A stretch of 64,000 bases of DNA from Glandiceps talaboti (taxonomy: Eukaryota; Hemichordata; Enteropneusta; Spengelidae): contig NC_135563.1 of assembly GCF_964340395.1 (NCBI RefSeq), positions 7,935,655 to 7,999,654 of the forward strand, in the 5' to 3' direction. The translations under genes were made by a program, and so were the position numbers. Positions 59,401 through 64,000 of this stretch are shown one piece after another. The notes beneath the pieces were generated by a model. The model saw only the letters and a list, made by a program, of their open reading frames with translations, did not search any database and had not been told where the DNA came from. Position 1 is the first letter of the stretch. The number at the start of each line of letters is the position of its first letter.

Positions 59401-61786
59401 ATTAAAGTAACTCTGAGAAGAAATTTGAAATGTTTGTTTGTATCTTTTTCTCCCACTGTCACATTGATGTTGACTGATGGATTTTTATTCTATTTATAGA
59501 CATCCTGGTGAGGTCAGAAGAGGACGCCCTCCTTTCAAAAGTTCCTACAATAGCACCTATACGGAGTCTGACTTGCGACAAGCCATACGTGATGTACGCA
59601 GTGGTAAACTTGGAACACGGAGAGCAGCGATCTTGTATGGTATTCCAAGATCCACCATAAGAAACCATCTAAACAAGCCTAGTGTGTGGAAAGATGAAGT
59701 TCGAGCCAGCTCGCCGAGGGAGACCACCAACACCAACACCAACACCACCACCACCACCACCACCACCAGCAATTCTTCACTTGGTGATCTTTTGGATAAG
59801 CAGTCGACAGTCTCTAATGATGATAGTGTTGAAAGTGCAAGAACTGACGAAAAGGAATGGAATGGTGTAGCCAAAGATCTAGAGGATACAGAGGATTCTG
59901 AGTCGGGTATACATCCTATGGAAGTAAATGATCAGAAAGATGTAGATTCTAGATCGAAATTGACCGACAACTCATCAATACAGGACATGGAGGACGTTGA
60001 TCCAGTAACTAAACTTAGAAACTTCCTGAAAGAAAAGCCAGATCCCGAAGCAATCTGCAAACGTAGACTGACCATGGGAGAGTTAATGAACGATAGTATT
60101 TATGCAGGAGTGACGGAAGCACTGTCTGAAAGTGACAGTGGTCTCAAGAATAAAAGAGGCTCTCTTACTTATGCAAATGAGATCAAGTTTCCATTCCCTC
60201 CTAATGTTTTCCGTCAGCTGATTGAGCAGAGAGTGTCAGAGAAACAAGAAATACAGCGTTCAGAACGAGGCAGTAATTCATCCACGCCTTTGAAAGTTCC
60301 AACTTACAAACCATTGAATCCACTCGCTAGCCAGTCAGAATCTGCAGAGAAGTCCAAACCAAGTTTATTAAAGGATTTTGGTGTGCGGAAAAATTCGTAT
60401 GGCAGTGATATTGCATCTAATTCATCTAAAATGCACAGCCATTGTCTTAGTTCTGACGAGTGTTTTAAAAGAAGACACGATGAAGGAGACAGACCAAGCA
60501 AGCAATCTCGGCCAAAACGTGGCCGTTATAGGTGCTATGATAGGGATAACTTGGTTCAAGCTGTTGAAGCCGTACAGAGAGGTGAGATGACGGTTACGAG
60601 GGCAGGAAATGTCTTTGGGGTTCCCCATTCTACTCTGGAGTACAAAGTCAAAGAAAGACACCTTCAAAGACCAAGCAAAAGAGCCACCAGGCGACATAGA
60701 GATTTTTCAATGGATGGGTCGTCATCATCATCATCACCACCACCATCACTGACATCCAAGTCCTTATCCTCAGCATTGTCAGCCTCATCAGCGTTGTCAG
60801 CTTCAACATCTCTCGCGTCGTCCATGTCACCTTCTTCATTGATGGATAGAAATCTATCTGCGTGGTCATCATCTGACAGACCACGTTTGGTTCCAAGCAT
60901 CCTGCGCAAAAACCGATCACAATCCATGGGTGGTATGTCATCTGGCATGTTTGCTTCACTGCTGGACAGGCCTCCATTGGTGACAGTTGCCAATATGGAT
61001 GAAGCAAGGCGATTTCAGGAAGTCATGAGTGCTCTTCGTACTTCTGGACCTTCAGCAAGAGGTCTTGACTCTGCAACCGGACGTAGCACTGATCCTTCTG
61101 ATTGTTACATTGTTGGGGAAATCAACCCAACTCCTGATGTCCAACCACGAAGTCTACGGGACCTGTTTGACAGACATTCATTCAGGCATGAAAAGTATCT
61201 CGCAGATTATGGACCTTTGAGTACAGTTTCCTTTGATAATGCTTTCAAAACTGGTTCGAATCTCTCTTCTGAGGGGTCACTGAGTAGTTTCCTACAAAAA
61301 GATAGTGCAACAGAAATTCCTGCAGCAAGGTCAGATGCAGACAAAGCTTTACAAGAAAGTGCAATAAAAACAGACACAAGTGCAATATATCAACAGAGCC
61401 TGAGTACAACTATTGACACAGCATTGCGGAATATTATGAACGCTTTCCACAAAGGTACATCACAGGAACAGGATGAAAAAGAAGACGCAGATGTTGATGA
61501 CACTGAAGCCAACAAAAGAGAAGTTGAAGATGATGATGACAAGAAAGAAGCCAGTGGGTCAGGCAACAATAAGATTGTGCCAAAAGAAGAAGGTGAACTG
61601 AAATCTCAAGAATTCAAAGCTAAACTGAGACGCTCCTTTGCGAAGACAGCTCAAGACATTGGACATGACATGGTGTTGTTTGATGACAACCAAACCACTG
61701 GTGACAGCCATAGCCAGGATGACGAATCATCAGAGTACAACAGACTCCACAAACGACTGAAATCAAGTGACAAGTTCATGAATTAG
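12887..61786 (+). CDS. LCOR/LCORL/E93 (Mblk-1) family transcription factor with two pipsqueak domains
   Basis: Six coding exons (12887-12989, 40601-40666, 42085-42170, 53195-53300, 58366-58564, 59500-61786) join in phase through GT-AG introns to give 948 residues. Residues 1-85 align with the N-terminus of LCORL: Cys residues 7, 12, 33, 38, 74 and 77, with DWNMLQDCSLC matching DWSMDEKCSFC. PLDLSK (154-159) is a CtBP-binding motif. An AT-hook-like RRGRPP (193-198) precedes pipsqueak domain 1 (about 206-244, GKLGTRRAAILYGIPRST). LGDLL (281-285) is an LXXLL nuclear-receptor box. Pipsqueak domain 2 is about 533-575 (GVPHSTLEYKVKERHL). Serine-rich (593-645) and acidic (844-873) stretches follow. 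Known of the family: DNA-binding corepressors of nuclear hormone receptors in vertebrates, and ecdysone-response factors in insects. Two pipsqueak domains resemble insect E93/Mblk-1, whereas vertebrate LCOR has one. An unseen in-phase exon remains possible. Confidence 0.92.
13359..13631 (+). CDS. Unassigned 90-residue open frame in intron 1
   Basis: The ATG (AAAATGGCG, good context) opens a frame of 90 codons ending at 13631. The first 65 residues come from DNA with more CpG than the surroundings. It lies only 370 bases after the first LCOR-like exon, in what looks like promoter-proximal DNA. A possible donor (GTACGT at 13535) would leave phase 2 and put LCOR exon 2 into a stop, so it is not an in-frame alternative first exon. 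I recognise no family. It could be an unrelated small gene or chance. Confidence 0.22.
   Translation: MASSKFLLKNLGTFALANIGSRFMAPLFLYRSFRRILSQFCRLQADFAADRAANDPKYVANFVKLPNPVIMTTGKLSYFRLIIYAHIIRM
14245..15935. mobile_element. 1.7 kb DNA transposon with CAGGGCATG termini
   Basis: The ends are CAGGGCATGTCTTTTGA (14245) and, inverted, CAGGGCATGCCTTTTGA (ending 15935). They are flanked by ATGTTG on both sides, a 6-bp duplication, or 8 bp with one mismatch if the terminal base is shared. Inside, a second inverted repeat pairs about 14653-14731 with 15283-15412 (TGCCCTCCAAAACAT, TAGCGACTATAAAT, GTTCCGGAGGAGA, CGTAGGATG). A short open stretch near 15430-15560 reads LIDGLLKTRTPNSHRINRNC followed by AICND, faintly like a transposase zinc tail. 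No complete transposase is present. It is non-autonomous, superfamily not settled. Confidence 0.7.
16431..16575. repeat. Trinucleotide (ATC)n tract
   Basis: A TTC/TCC-rich lead-in is followed by a nearly pure ATC repeat with a GTTGTC interruption near 16531. It generates poly-Met and poly-Ile open frames that are not genes. Confidence 0.95.
19996..20030 (+). mobile_element. Remnant of a CAGGGCTTGAAATTAAC-type MITE end
   Basis: AAGGCTCGAAATTAGCAAC resembles the terminus of the MITE at 26626-26891 (CAGGGCTTGAAATTAAC). No partner end was found nearby, so this is a solo or decayed end. Confidence 0.35.
24105..24500. repeat. Degenerate tandem repeat, unit roughly 40-60 bp
   Basis: Repeated ACACCAAATCTGATTGGCTA and CCACTAAGATGATGTAAACA modules with variable spacing, about seven copies. 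A single similar CCAAATCTGATTGGCTA occurs at about 2173. No coding potential. Confidence 0.8.
25648..26176. repeat. (CATA)n microsatellite with an internal (CAGA)n block
   Basis: About 530 bp of CATA repeats, with CAGA units from about 25782 to 25838 and small CACA and TATA interruptions. The tetranucleotide lacks stops in several frames, giving long Tyr-Ile-His-Thr and Met-Tyr-Val-Cys open frames of up to 231 codons. These are artefacts. Confidence 0.97.
26569..27017. mobile_element. MITE of the GTGCCCTCTAA family, interrupted by a second MITE
   Basis: The ends TAGTGTGTCCTCTAA and, inverted, CAATGTGCCTTCTAA are flanked by CTTGTGAA (26561-26568) and CTTGTGAT (27018-27025), an 8-bp target duplication with one mismatch. 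It is the same family as 30852-31022. Without the inserted element (26626-26891) it would be about 180 bp. The 8-bp duplication and CAG/TAG-type end fit a hAT-like non-autonomous element. Confidence 0.8.
26626..26891. mobile_element. 266-bp MITE with CAGGGCTTGAA termini, nested insertion
   Basis: The TIRs are CAGGGCTTGAAATTAAC (left) and, inverted, CAGGGCTTGAATTAAC (right). The flanks AGTGACT and AGTGACG form a 7-bp target duplication with one mismatch. The uninterrupted relative at 30852-31022 has a single AGTGACTCACC at this position, which shows the empty site directly. An internal palindrome, CTACCAATTTCAGAAATTGGTAG, is near 26670-26692. Non-coding. Confidence 0.85.
27829..28046 (-). mobile_element. 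tRNA-derived SINE (decayed)
   Basis: On the minus strand a tRNA-like head reads GATGGTCAAATGGTTAAAG, then CGGTTGGCTTGGAATCTGC. TGGTTAAAGCGG resembles a pol III A box. The expected B box is replaced by GGCCTAAGCC. The body contains TCCTTGAGCAAGATTTGAAC and GGGGACCTGGTAGGATAGAG, typical of SINE bodies rather than of a functional tRNA. The 3' end is not resolved. Confidence 0.55.
28361..28636. repeat. 18-bp tandem array (CATCAGATTGGTATAGGT/A)
   Basis: About fifteen copies alternating GGTCATC and GGACATC, with one copy carrying a 4-bp extension. An 18-bp unit keeps frames open, giving Tyr-Thr-Asn-Leu-Met-type repeats that are not a gene. The array sits inside a larger repeat of about 105 bp. Confidence 0.95.
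28637..28965. repeat. Higher-order tandem repeat, unit about 105 bp
   Basis: About three diverged copies, each with GACAGTTAGTTTTCTA, TTGAACAACTAA, CCGGTATA and CATCAGATTGGTATAGGCA. The upstream fragment 28328-28380 is the end of another copy, and the 18-bp array expanded from the unit's last module. Confidence 0.8.
30040..30720. repeat. Degenerate tandem repeat, unit about 40-50 bp
   Basis: About a dozen copies of CCAAATACCATGGCATAT followed by CAGAACACCATTCCTTGAAA, with variable spacing and decay toward the right end. Non-coding. Confidence 0.85.
30852..31022. mobile_element. 171-bp MITE of the GTGCCCTCTAA family (intact copy)
   Basis: The TIRs are CAGTGTGCCCTCTAA (left) and, inverted, AAGTATGCCCTCTAA (right). 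Both sides are flanked by GGGATGGG (30844-30851 and 31023-31030), a perfect 8-bp target duplication. The interior matches the interrupted copy at 26569-27017. Consistent with a hAT-like non-autonomous element. Confidence 0.88.
31540..31950. repeat. Degenerate tandem repeat, unit about 90-110 bp
   Basis: About four copies share GAAGTGAGTAGGGCCTCATGG followed by TCACTGGTACATA, with GGGTCTCATGATCACTGGTG alternating. A 14-base G run lies at about 31682-31695. Confidence 0.75.
32299..32640 (+). mobile_element. CTAAGGCC-family MITE, copy A
   Basis: It starts near TTAGGCGTAAAAA, runs through a poly-A and AT tract, and shares the core (CCATTGTTTTCCAAATGGTC, ATTACAGATTGGAAGAACAG, GTCTTTTTAAGTT) with copies B and C. 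It ends near TTTATTTGGTC. Non-coding; the 184-codon minus-strand open frame at 32494-33048 overlaps it and is not supported. Confidence 0.6.
33712..34345. repeat. Tandem repeat of about 150-240 bp units with internal microsatellites
   Basis: Four copies share AAAGTTCCTCAGTCATTTCA, TTTCAAATTATTCATGATCA and a GAAAGAATAATTTTT-type start. Copy 2 contains a (GT)n tract (about 33989-34037) and copy 3 a (CTGT)n tract (about 34168-34240) at the homologous place. Confidence 0.75.
34535..34690 (+). pseudogene. LINE reverse-transcriptase C-terminal zinc-motif remnant
   Basis: The frame from about 34541 reads SFQSLSKQGLRENCSECYDT, then continues to SLLHFLRTCPL before a stop near 34687. The pattern C-x2-C followed about 22 residues later by H-x4-C is that of the zinc motif after the reverse transcriptase in many non-LTR retrotransposons. 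It is short and isolated, so this is a tentative call. Confidence 0.4.
35111..38849 (+). mobile_element. piggyBac-family DNA transposon, apparently intact
   Basis: TTAA (35111-35114) and TTAA (38846-38849) bound the element as the expected 4-bp target duplication. Inside them both ends begin TCCT: TCCTGTTATACCCA on the left and, inverted, TCCTCTATTTCCCA on the right. Longer subterminal inverted repeats follow: CCCAATTTGAGTTTACTTG (35125) and CCCAGCTTGAACTTAGTTG (35181) match the inverted right copy CCCAGCTTGAATTTACTTG (ending 38811). The right end also carries several CAACTTGTAGTT-like direct repeats. About 3.74 kb, with one full transposase gene in the same orientation as the host gene, in LCOR-like intron 1. 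Confidence 0.9.
35695..38199 (+). CDS. piggyBac transposase (DDE_Tnp_1_7 type)
   Basis: An uninterrupted frame of 834 codons. The first 260 residues are acidic and serine-rich, as is common before the catalytic core. The core runs from about 285 to 700 and holds the family's three aspartates: D435 (QLAIDEG), D518 (LYTDSFYTS) and D644 (MGGVDRANQ). A cysteine-rich tail (C739, C742, C753, C761, C764, C769, C772, H777) is the usual zinc-binding, end-recognition domain, and a basic C-terminus follows. There are no stops or frameshifts, so catalytic competence is plausible. A good acceptor (TTATTGCAG) precedes residue 35. The first 34 residues may therefore be intronic and translation may begin at Met40 or Met49. 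The TTAA-flanked ends indicate a transposon rather than a domesticated gene. Confidence 0.95.
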   Translation: MAWIVIIWNEFLHISLFGYKWIDTITVFPSLLLQDVNQCMTHPQTACSMSLRELSSLKITDNETSILTGDALTRSGDTACRVHLVFDENDVARPASPAGEGNDNTSPATETHNSPEQDRGEVPMDERIDSEDDYLRCAVYRNCQQQAEYTARRIAHRRRMMEIASERRTESDQDNSSLDSDDEEYIPSELSSSSLPSSSGEEQFSSDTQCLTEQARRRVRHSILERIEATWVDDEYSEPDEYEHTDETDSEVEDDGWSPRLTERHPYAFDNSDVPGPNIEMGARSRPLEAFYHMFPSRLIRRLRRETNRYARWRQRSSGRDKYWSRVGDDEMRALIGVMVLMGPDPKPEIGDYWSHHRTLRNDFIASVMPRNRFQKLMQYFHCNDPSKDPANLPSGRRRTRERCRTPLYKVQPILDAVLDQFTTVYNLHEQLAIDEGIVGYKGRFAGIPTVFIKGKPRAKGFKVYALADAVTGYIGNMKFMTSTGSHERDSRDVSRTQKICVDLLQHVMGKHHTLYTDSFYTSIGMAQTLLEDHDTYLIGSIRQDRRDFPNALRTNARRNPDSAQIKNLQRGQFVSRQKGNMVVVSWKDSNLLNLLTTCYEGYRTNHRRVVRFIRSRETGRKQPYSLPAPEVVDQYNQYMGGVDRANQLRCYYTAQRQTHKWWKYIFFYLLDTAIANAWLMYREKVDPKKSHKNFQIEVGMALIGGFTTRRQALRSSAPPLDTYKNHTLIHSQARAASCRFCIQMGRKTRKGCYVSTVYRCRECAINLCKDCFLPYHRVATGTPSTVQETQYEPELQEEARRRWEDASRQGRRRGAARRRQQAISSRPTTRSGR
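39085..39520 (+). mobile_element. CTAAGGCC-family MITE, copy B
   Basis: It begins AAGGCCTAAAAAGAAATAG and shares the core with copies A and C (CCATTGTTTTCCATATGGTC, CCATTACAGATTGGGAGAAC). It ends in a long T tract (about 39479-39516) followed by a G run. Non-coding. Confidence 0.65.
39930..40240. repeat. Degenerate tandem repeat, unit about 40-60 bp
   Basis: About seven copies of GTAGAACAGGACAGTATGGA followed by TTCCAGGC and variable ATATG stretches. The 151-codon minus-strand frame over it is a by-product. Confidence 0.75.
40601..40666 (+). CDS. LCOR-like coding exon 2
   Basis: Acceptor CTTTTTCTAG, donor GTAGGT. It encodes residues 35-56 (GLECVAETLFGEDLLRKVLP), colinear with LCORL GFESILEGLYG. 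Phase 1 on both sides. Confidence 0.9.
40667..42084 (+). other. LCOR-like intron 2
   Basis: A 1.4 kb GT-AG intron (acceptor TTTACTATAG). It contains the hairpin element at 41289-41366 and a poly-A run near 41690-41707; nothing else recognised. Confidence 0.85.
41289..41366. repeat. Short hairpin element, 26-bp arms
   Basis: The arms 41289-41314 and 41341-41366 match at 24 of 26 bases (CTATCC and GGCTTTGAATCT in common) around a 26-base loop. A diverged relative is at 47483-47556. Confidence 0.8.
42085..42170 (+). CDS. LCOR-like coding exon 3
   Basis: Acceptor TTTACTATAG, donor GTAAGT. It encodes residues 57-85, including DWNMLQDCSLCSARK. The C-x2-C pair (74, 77) and DW match LCORL and fix the reading frame. 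It ends in phase 0. Confidence 0.93.
42300..42920. repeat. 41-bp tandem repeat array
   Basis: About seven good copies lie in roughly 42548-42860 (TACAGCTAGATACATACTAT, then GTATCAAAATGTATCAAATTT). Diverged copies extend toward 42190 and 42960. Each unit contains TTTTACAG, which looks like a 3' splice site. Confidence 0.9.
43316..43515. repeat. 43-bp tandem repeat, about four copies
   Basis: Unit CATATCACACTACAAACATT followed by ACATTATCACCACAAATAAT and GTA. The copies are only slightly diverged. Confidence 0.9.
44508..44806. repeat. (CA)n and (CATA)n microsatellites
   Basis: A long (CA)n run at about 44508-44590, then spacer, then (CATA)n at about 44650-44806. Open frames over these are artefacts. 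Confidence 0.95.
46137..46466. mobile_element. 330-bp palindromic MITE with TTAA duplication, copy 1
   Basis: TTAA (46137-46140) and TTAA (46463-46466) flank AGTGGCCATATGG (left) and, inverted, AGTGGTCATATGG (right). The TIRs continue for about 40 bp (GAGGATTGGGTATTTATT on both sides). Much of the interior is also palindromic (GTAACTCAATAAATTGCAAA against a TTACAAACA-type arm). The TTAA duplication is typical of piggyBac and Kolobok superfamilies. Non-coding. Confidence 0.88.
47483..47556. repeat. Diverged relative of the 41289 hairpin element
   Basis: The right part ATCTTTAGATTCAAAGCCAT plus CCTCTA matches the 41289-41366 element. The left arm (CTGTGGCTTCGTATATCT) is more decayed. Confidence 0.6.
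50543..50668. repeat. (GTAT)n then (GTAC)n tract
   Basis: Pure GTAT repeats change at about 50608 into GTAC/ACGT repeats. The GTAC part is fully self-complementary. It abuts the truncated 5' end of the LINE fragment. Confidence 0.95.
50694..51085 (+). pseudogene. 5'-truncated LINE: reverse-transcriptase ORF tail and 3' UTR
   Basis: The frame through 50868 reads INPAQHTYGKRAFVTAAPEL, then WNKLPQEIKQCQTVSSFKGS, and ends TYLFREAYF with a stop. This is the standard C-terminus of CR1/L2/Jockey-type ORF2 proteins (RAF..AAP.LWN.LP...SF K..LKT.LF). The 3' UTR ends with TTTTGGTGCTATACAAATG and a TTTATCTT-type tail, as in such elements. Everything upstream of the tail is missing; the fragment begins in the microsatellite. 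Confidence 0.8.
51900..52253. mobile_element. 354-bp palindromic MITE
   Basis: The left arm (51900-52040) and right arm (52130-52253) are inverted copies. They share TTAGTGTTCACTG, CTCTGTTTGA, CAATAAGAAACTGCA, GATAGCAAGATTG and CATTTTGTCTAAATGAAA. The loop is about 90 bases. The outer ends are near CTGCCCATTTC on the left and the inverted CAGCCCACTTC on the right; a target duplication was not resolved. Non-coding. Confidence 0.8.
53195..53300 (+). CDS. LCOR-like coding exon 4
   Basis: Acceptor CCACTACCAG, donor GTGAGT. Phase 0 in, phase 1 out, consistent with both neighbours. It encodes residues 86-120 (ESLARHKQYIDNMRVANNNQ through HPDILR). I cannot align it with vertebrate LCOR by eye. It is supported by phase, good splice sites and codon-like composition. 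Confidence 0.75.
53428..53725. repeat. (GT)n tract, G run and GT-rich low-complexity DNA
   Basis: About 60 bp of GT repeat, then a G run (about 53489-53501), then degenerate GTAT/GTCT DNA. It starts about 130 bases after exon 4. The open frames on both strands are artefacts. Confidence 0.93.
54634..54772. repeat. 45-bp tandem repeat, three copies
   Basis: Unit TGTCCCATGAGTGAAACACC, then AAGCCTACATCATTTTAGCT. The first copy is the most diverged. Confidence 0.85.
54927..55370 (-). mobile_element. CTAAGGCC-family MITE, copy C (reverse orientation)
   Basis: Its ends are TTAGGCCCCAAAGTAAAAA and TTTTTAGGCCTAA. The core is the reverse complement of copies A and B (CTTCCAATCTGTAATGGCTG, GACCATATGGAAAACAA). 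Non-coding. Confidence 0.7.
55993..56400. mobile_element. CTAAGGCC-family MITE, copy D (divergent core)
   Basis: It starts CTTAGGCCAAAGAAAAAAA and ends TTATTTTTGGCCTTAG, i.e. terminal inverted repeats CTAAGGCCAAAAA. The subterminal GTTCCGATAACG and TTTAGGGTCGGAAGTGAAAA sequences match copies B and C. The middle is different. Confidence 0.65.
56710..57063. mobile_element. 354-bp palindromic MITE, copy 2 of the TTAA family
   Basis: TTAA precedes AGTGGCCATATGG. The right end, inverted, is AGTGGCCATATGG followed by ATGAGGATTGGGTATTTATT, then a decayed TTTG in place of TTAA. It is clearly homologous to 46137-46466. The 67-codon frame at 56771 lies inside and is not a gene. Confidence 0.85.
57843..57863 (+). 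repeat. 21-base G homopolymer
   Basis: A run of about 21 G residues after CC in intron 4. It is likely an unstable and assembly-sensitive length. Confidence 0.9.
58090..58387 (+). repeat. Tandem duplication of the exon 5 3' splice site
   Basis: An 80-bp unit holds TGAATGAAATATTTTCATTT, then TGTACATTGACAG, then the first bases of exon 5 (AAGCAGATTTGTTCATATCA). Near-AG positions end at 58136, 58205, 58285 and 58365, so spacings are 69, 80 and 80. Only the last leads into a long open exon. The other three run into stops (for example TTTTTTGTAG). Confidence 0.92.
58366..58564 (+). CDS. LCOR-like coding exon 5 (CtBP-motif exon)
   Basis: Acceptor TACATTGACAG, donor GTAAGT. It encodes residues 121-186 and contains PQPLDLSKR (152-160), the PxDLS motif used by LCOR proteins to bind the corepressor CtBP. 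It is rich in proline and serine, suggesting disorder. Confidence 0.9.
58565..59499 (+). other. LCOR-like intron 5
   Basis: A 935-base GT-AG intron (acceptor TCTATTTATAG). No repeats or genes recognised. Confidence 0.85.
59500..61786 (+). CDS. LCOR-like coding exon 6 (both pipsqueak domains, terminal)
   Basis: A single 2287-base exon encodes residues 187-948 and ends with TAG at 61784-61786. It holds the AT-hook-like RRGRPP, pipsqueak 1, a Thr/Asn stretch from ACC repeats (262-277), LGDLL (281-285), pipsqueak 2, Ser-rich (593-645) and acidic (844-873) regions. Open frames on the other strand and in other frames are shadows. Confidence 0.95.
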
Positions 61787-62623
61787 ACTGCCCTCTATAG
61801 TTGTAGACAAGGGCTGCTTTTGTTTTTTCATTGTTATCAGAGATTTACACATACTGGTTTGAGAAGTTCAACTCAGAGTCTGATACACAATCCAGAAACA
61901 TGGCAGAGATAACCTGAACACAAAATCAAATGTGTGGTTCATCTTTCAAGGCCGTTTATCCTATTAACTGGACAGAAAAACTGCAAAGAAAAGTTGGAAA
62001 CGTAAGATGCAACTCGATATCTCAACAACTTGGTGTGTGATGTAATTTTCCAGAAGGTCTTGTCACTAGTAGTTAAAAATTTAGAGTTTAGACAAGTTGT
62101 CTTCTGAATATCAGGACTTCACTAATTCAGTTAGAATTGCAAATGTACATTGATTTTAAAATTTAGTGAAACCTGGTATTTTTTCGGGTGTGATAAAAAT
62201 GGACATTTTTCTTTGTATTTTATAAACTGTGCCTGAATAATTATAATGTATTGTGGTTGCATGTTGGATTGCAGGAATAGAGACGTAGTCGATTAACCTT
62301 TACATTGGGAAAAAGACAAAGATCAGCTTTACTAAATGCTAAAACCAAAGAGCTTAAACTTTGGCTTGTTGCAGATTTAGAGTATGGGTAGGTTTCATTT
62401 AGGAAGTGATGCTCAGGGTACTAAATCTTATACTGGTCTTGGTAGATTGGTTAGTAATCTTAAGTAGATTAGATCAGATCAGATTAGATTAGATCAGAAT
62501 AGATGAGACATTCAGGAGAAATCTTTGTCAAATAAGGTTTGGATTAACCATGCACTTAGGAAAGTTGACCTACAAGGTAGATTTTTTAGTCAAATCAGTT
62601 CTGTTTTCTCTTTTCTTTTCATT

Positions 62624-62720
62624 AGCTCCCGAAAGGGAGCTTATGAAATGTCGGGTGTCTATCTATCTGTCTGTCTGTCCATCTGTCATGTGTCTGTATC
62701 ATCAATATCTCAAAAAACAC
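62624..62720 (+). repeat. Stem-loop plus TCTA/TCTG tract, dispersed-repeat head
   Basis: AGCTCCC-GAAA-GGGAGCT forms a perfect 7-bp stem with a GAAA loop. It is followed by TATGAAATGTCGGGTGTCTA and a short TCTA/TCTG run. It looks like the start of a dispersed repeat, but only one copy is in the window. Confidence 0.45.
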
Positions 62721-63502
62721 TGGCTGCTTTGAAATAACATTGAGTATAGAGATTCCAAGAGCTAATACAGAGAACTGATTACGTTTTGGTAAGCATCCTA
62801 TGAATATTAATTTTGAATTTGCATAAATAGCGATTTCTTTTTTGGTAATTAGGCAATATCTTCAGAATGCAAGCTTTGAACTTCTTATAATGTAGTACAA
62901 ATGCTAATGATAAACTACATGTCGTGTACAAACCTTGTTGTTGTAGCACTTAATTTATTAATTATTTGCAGGTAATTAGGCAATATTGTAAGTGTGCAAA
63001 CTTCAAATATCAAACATTTTAAAGTTGAAAATAATAGCCAAAAGACATTCTGATATGCAAGTGAAAAATGTATTTGAGCTCGGTATGGTTATCGAGAAAA
63101 ATACATAGTTATCAAAATGCTGCTTGTTTTTGACTGTTAAGACCTTTGTTAAAGTTTGCTAGCCTTAAAAATGTTTGCCAACAACGTATGTATCGGTATA
63201 ATTCTGTTAGTCCTAAAGTCAGACAAATTTTGAGAAACAAACCCAAAGGGAGCACTTTCAGTTTACATCTTGTTCATGTAGAGAAATAAGTCATTGCTTT
63301 GTATGTTTATAGTAAATACATTCAGATATGCACGTGTCTTTTGAATTTGGTGATATCCAGTCAGACAGATTCTGGGAACATTTTTACAATTTTTTATTGC
63401 CTTGATGTTACACTCTCTCTCTTTCTCTCACTTTTGTGCAGTATGTATGTGTGTCTTGTGGTAGCTATGGAAACGCGTGACTTTTGTGATTATTACAGAC
63501 TG

Positions 63503-63734
63503 TACGTATGTATGTATGTATGTATGTATGTATGTATGTATGTATGTATGTGTGTGTGTGTGTGTGTGGGTATGTGGAAAGATAAGTTTTAATTGGTAGC
63601 AACTTGCAATGCCATTGATCTCTTGCAACTCTGTATGTATGTATGTATGTGTGTGTGTGTGTGTGTGTGGGTATGTGGAAAGATAAGTTTTAATTGGTAG
63701 CAACTTGCAATGCCATTGATCTCTTGCAACTCTG
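63503..63734 (+). repeat. 101-bp tandem duplication with microsatellite
   Basis: A (GTAT)n-(GT)n tract is followed by 66 bases (63568-63633) that recur unchanged at 63669-63734, with the microsatellite repeated between them. Identity implies a recent duplication. Confidence 0.93.
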
Positions 63735-63779
63735 GCAAACCAGCCTTCAGTATACTAAGAGAGGCGCAGACTAAGTCTG

Positions 63780-64000
63780 TTGTTCTTCAATATGGCAGAT
63801 CACACAAGTGGGTGATATCAGTTCCTCTGAGGTGTGATTCTAATCAGCCTGTGATCAAGTTAGTGTAAACATTAGATGCACACTAAATTCTATTGTTCTT
63901 CAATGTGGTAGATCACACAAGTGGGTGATAGCGGTTCTTCTGTTGTGTGATTCTAATCACCCTGTGATCAACATAGTATAAACATTGGAAGTCCCAAAAC
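63780..64000 (+). repeat. Tandem duplication of about 113 bp
   Basis: TTGTTCTTCAATATGGCAGA, TCACACAAGTGGGTGATA and GTGTGATTCTAATCA recur with a few differences starting near 63780 and 63892. The array may continue beyond the window. Confidence 0.85.

Larger units (their letters stand above)
61787..64000 (+). other. LCOR-like 3' UTR and downstream flank
   Basis: I noticed no canonical AATAAA in the first 0.6 kb after the stop, so the transcript end is not placed. The flank holds AGATT/AGATC repeats (62465-62505), a stem-loop repeat head (62624) and tandem duplications (63503-64000). Confidence 0.5.

Overview
This is nuclear DNA from an animal. It is AT-rich and dominated by introns and repeats. 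Only three real protein-coding units can be supported: two spliced host genes and one intact transposase. The gene content (a MORN4 ortholog and an LCOR/E93-type pipsqueak transcription factor), GT-AG introns, abundant tetranucleotide microsatellites, many TACATGTA-type palindromes and many palindromic MITEs suggest a marine invertebrate, perhaps an invertebrate deuterostome. I cannot name the species, and the phylum is an inference.

Layout. 1-3300 has no host gene that I can see; it holds a foldback repeat and a candidate polyadenylation site for a plus-strand gene lying to the left. 4386-12236 (minus) is a complete four-exon MORN4/retinophilin gene of 145 residues. 12240-12886 is a compact head-to-head spacer, probably a bidirectional promoter. 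12887-61786 (plus) is a six-exon gene of about 49 kb encoding a 948-residue LCOR/LCORL/E93(Mblk-1) protein. It has an N-terminal Cys module, a CtBP-binding PLDLSK motif, an LXXLL motif and two pipsqueak helix-turn-helix domains. 61787-64000 is its 3' flank.

Intron 1 of the LCOR-like gene (27.6 kb) carries an intact piggyBac transposon (35111-38849) with TTAA target duplications. It also carries a 1.7 kb DNA element with CAGGGCATG termini, a MITE inserted inside another MITE whose uninterrupted relative lies 4 kb away, a SINE, a LINE remnant and several tandem arrays. Introns 3 and 4 hold a LINE 3' end, long palindromic MITEs and further arrays. Just upstream of exon 5, the 3' splice site plus the first bases of the exon have been tandemly duplicated, giving three decoy acceptors.

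No cluster of novel genes or prokaryote-like system was seen. The points most worth checking are the two-pipsqueak LCOR/E93 structure, the MORN4-LCOR linkage shared with human 10q24, the intact piggyBac copy and the decoy splice-site array.
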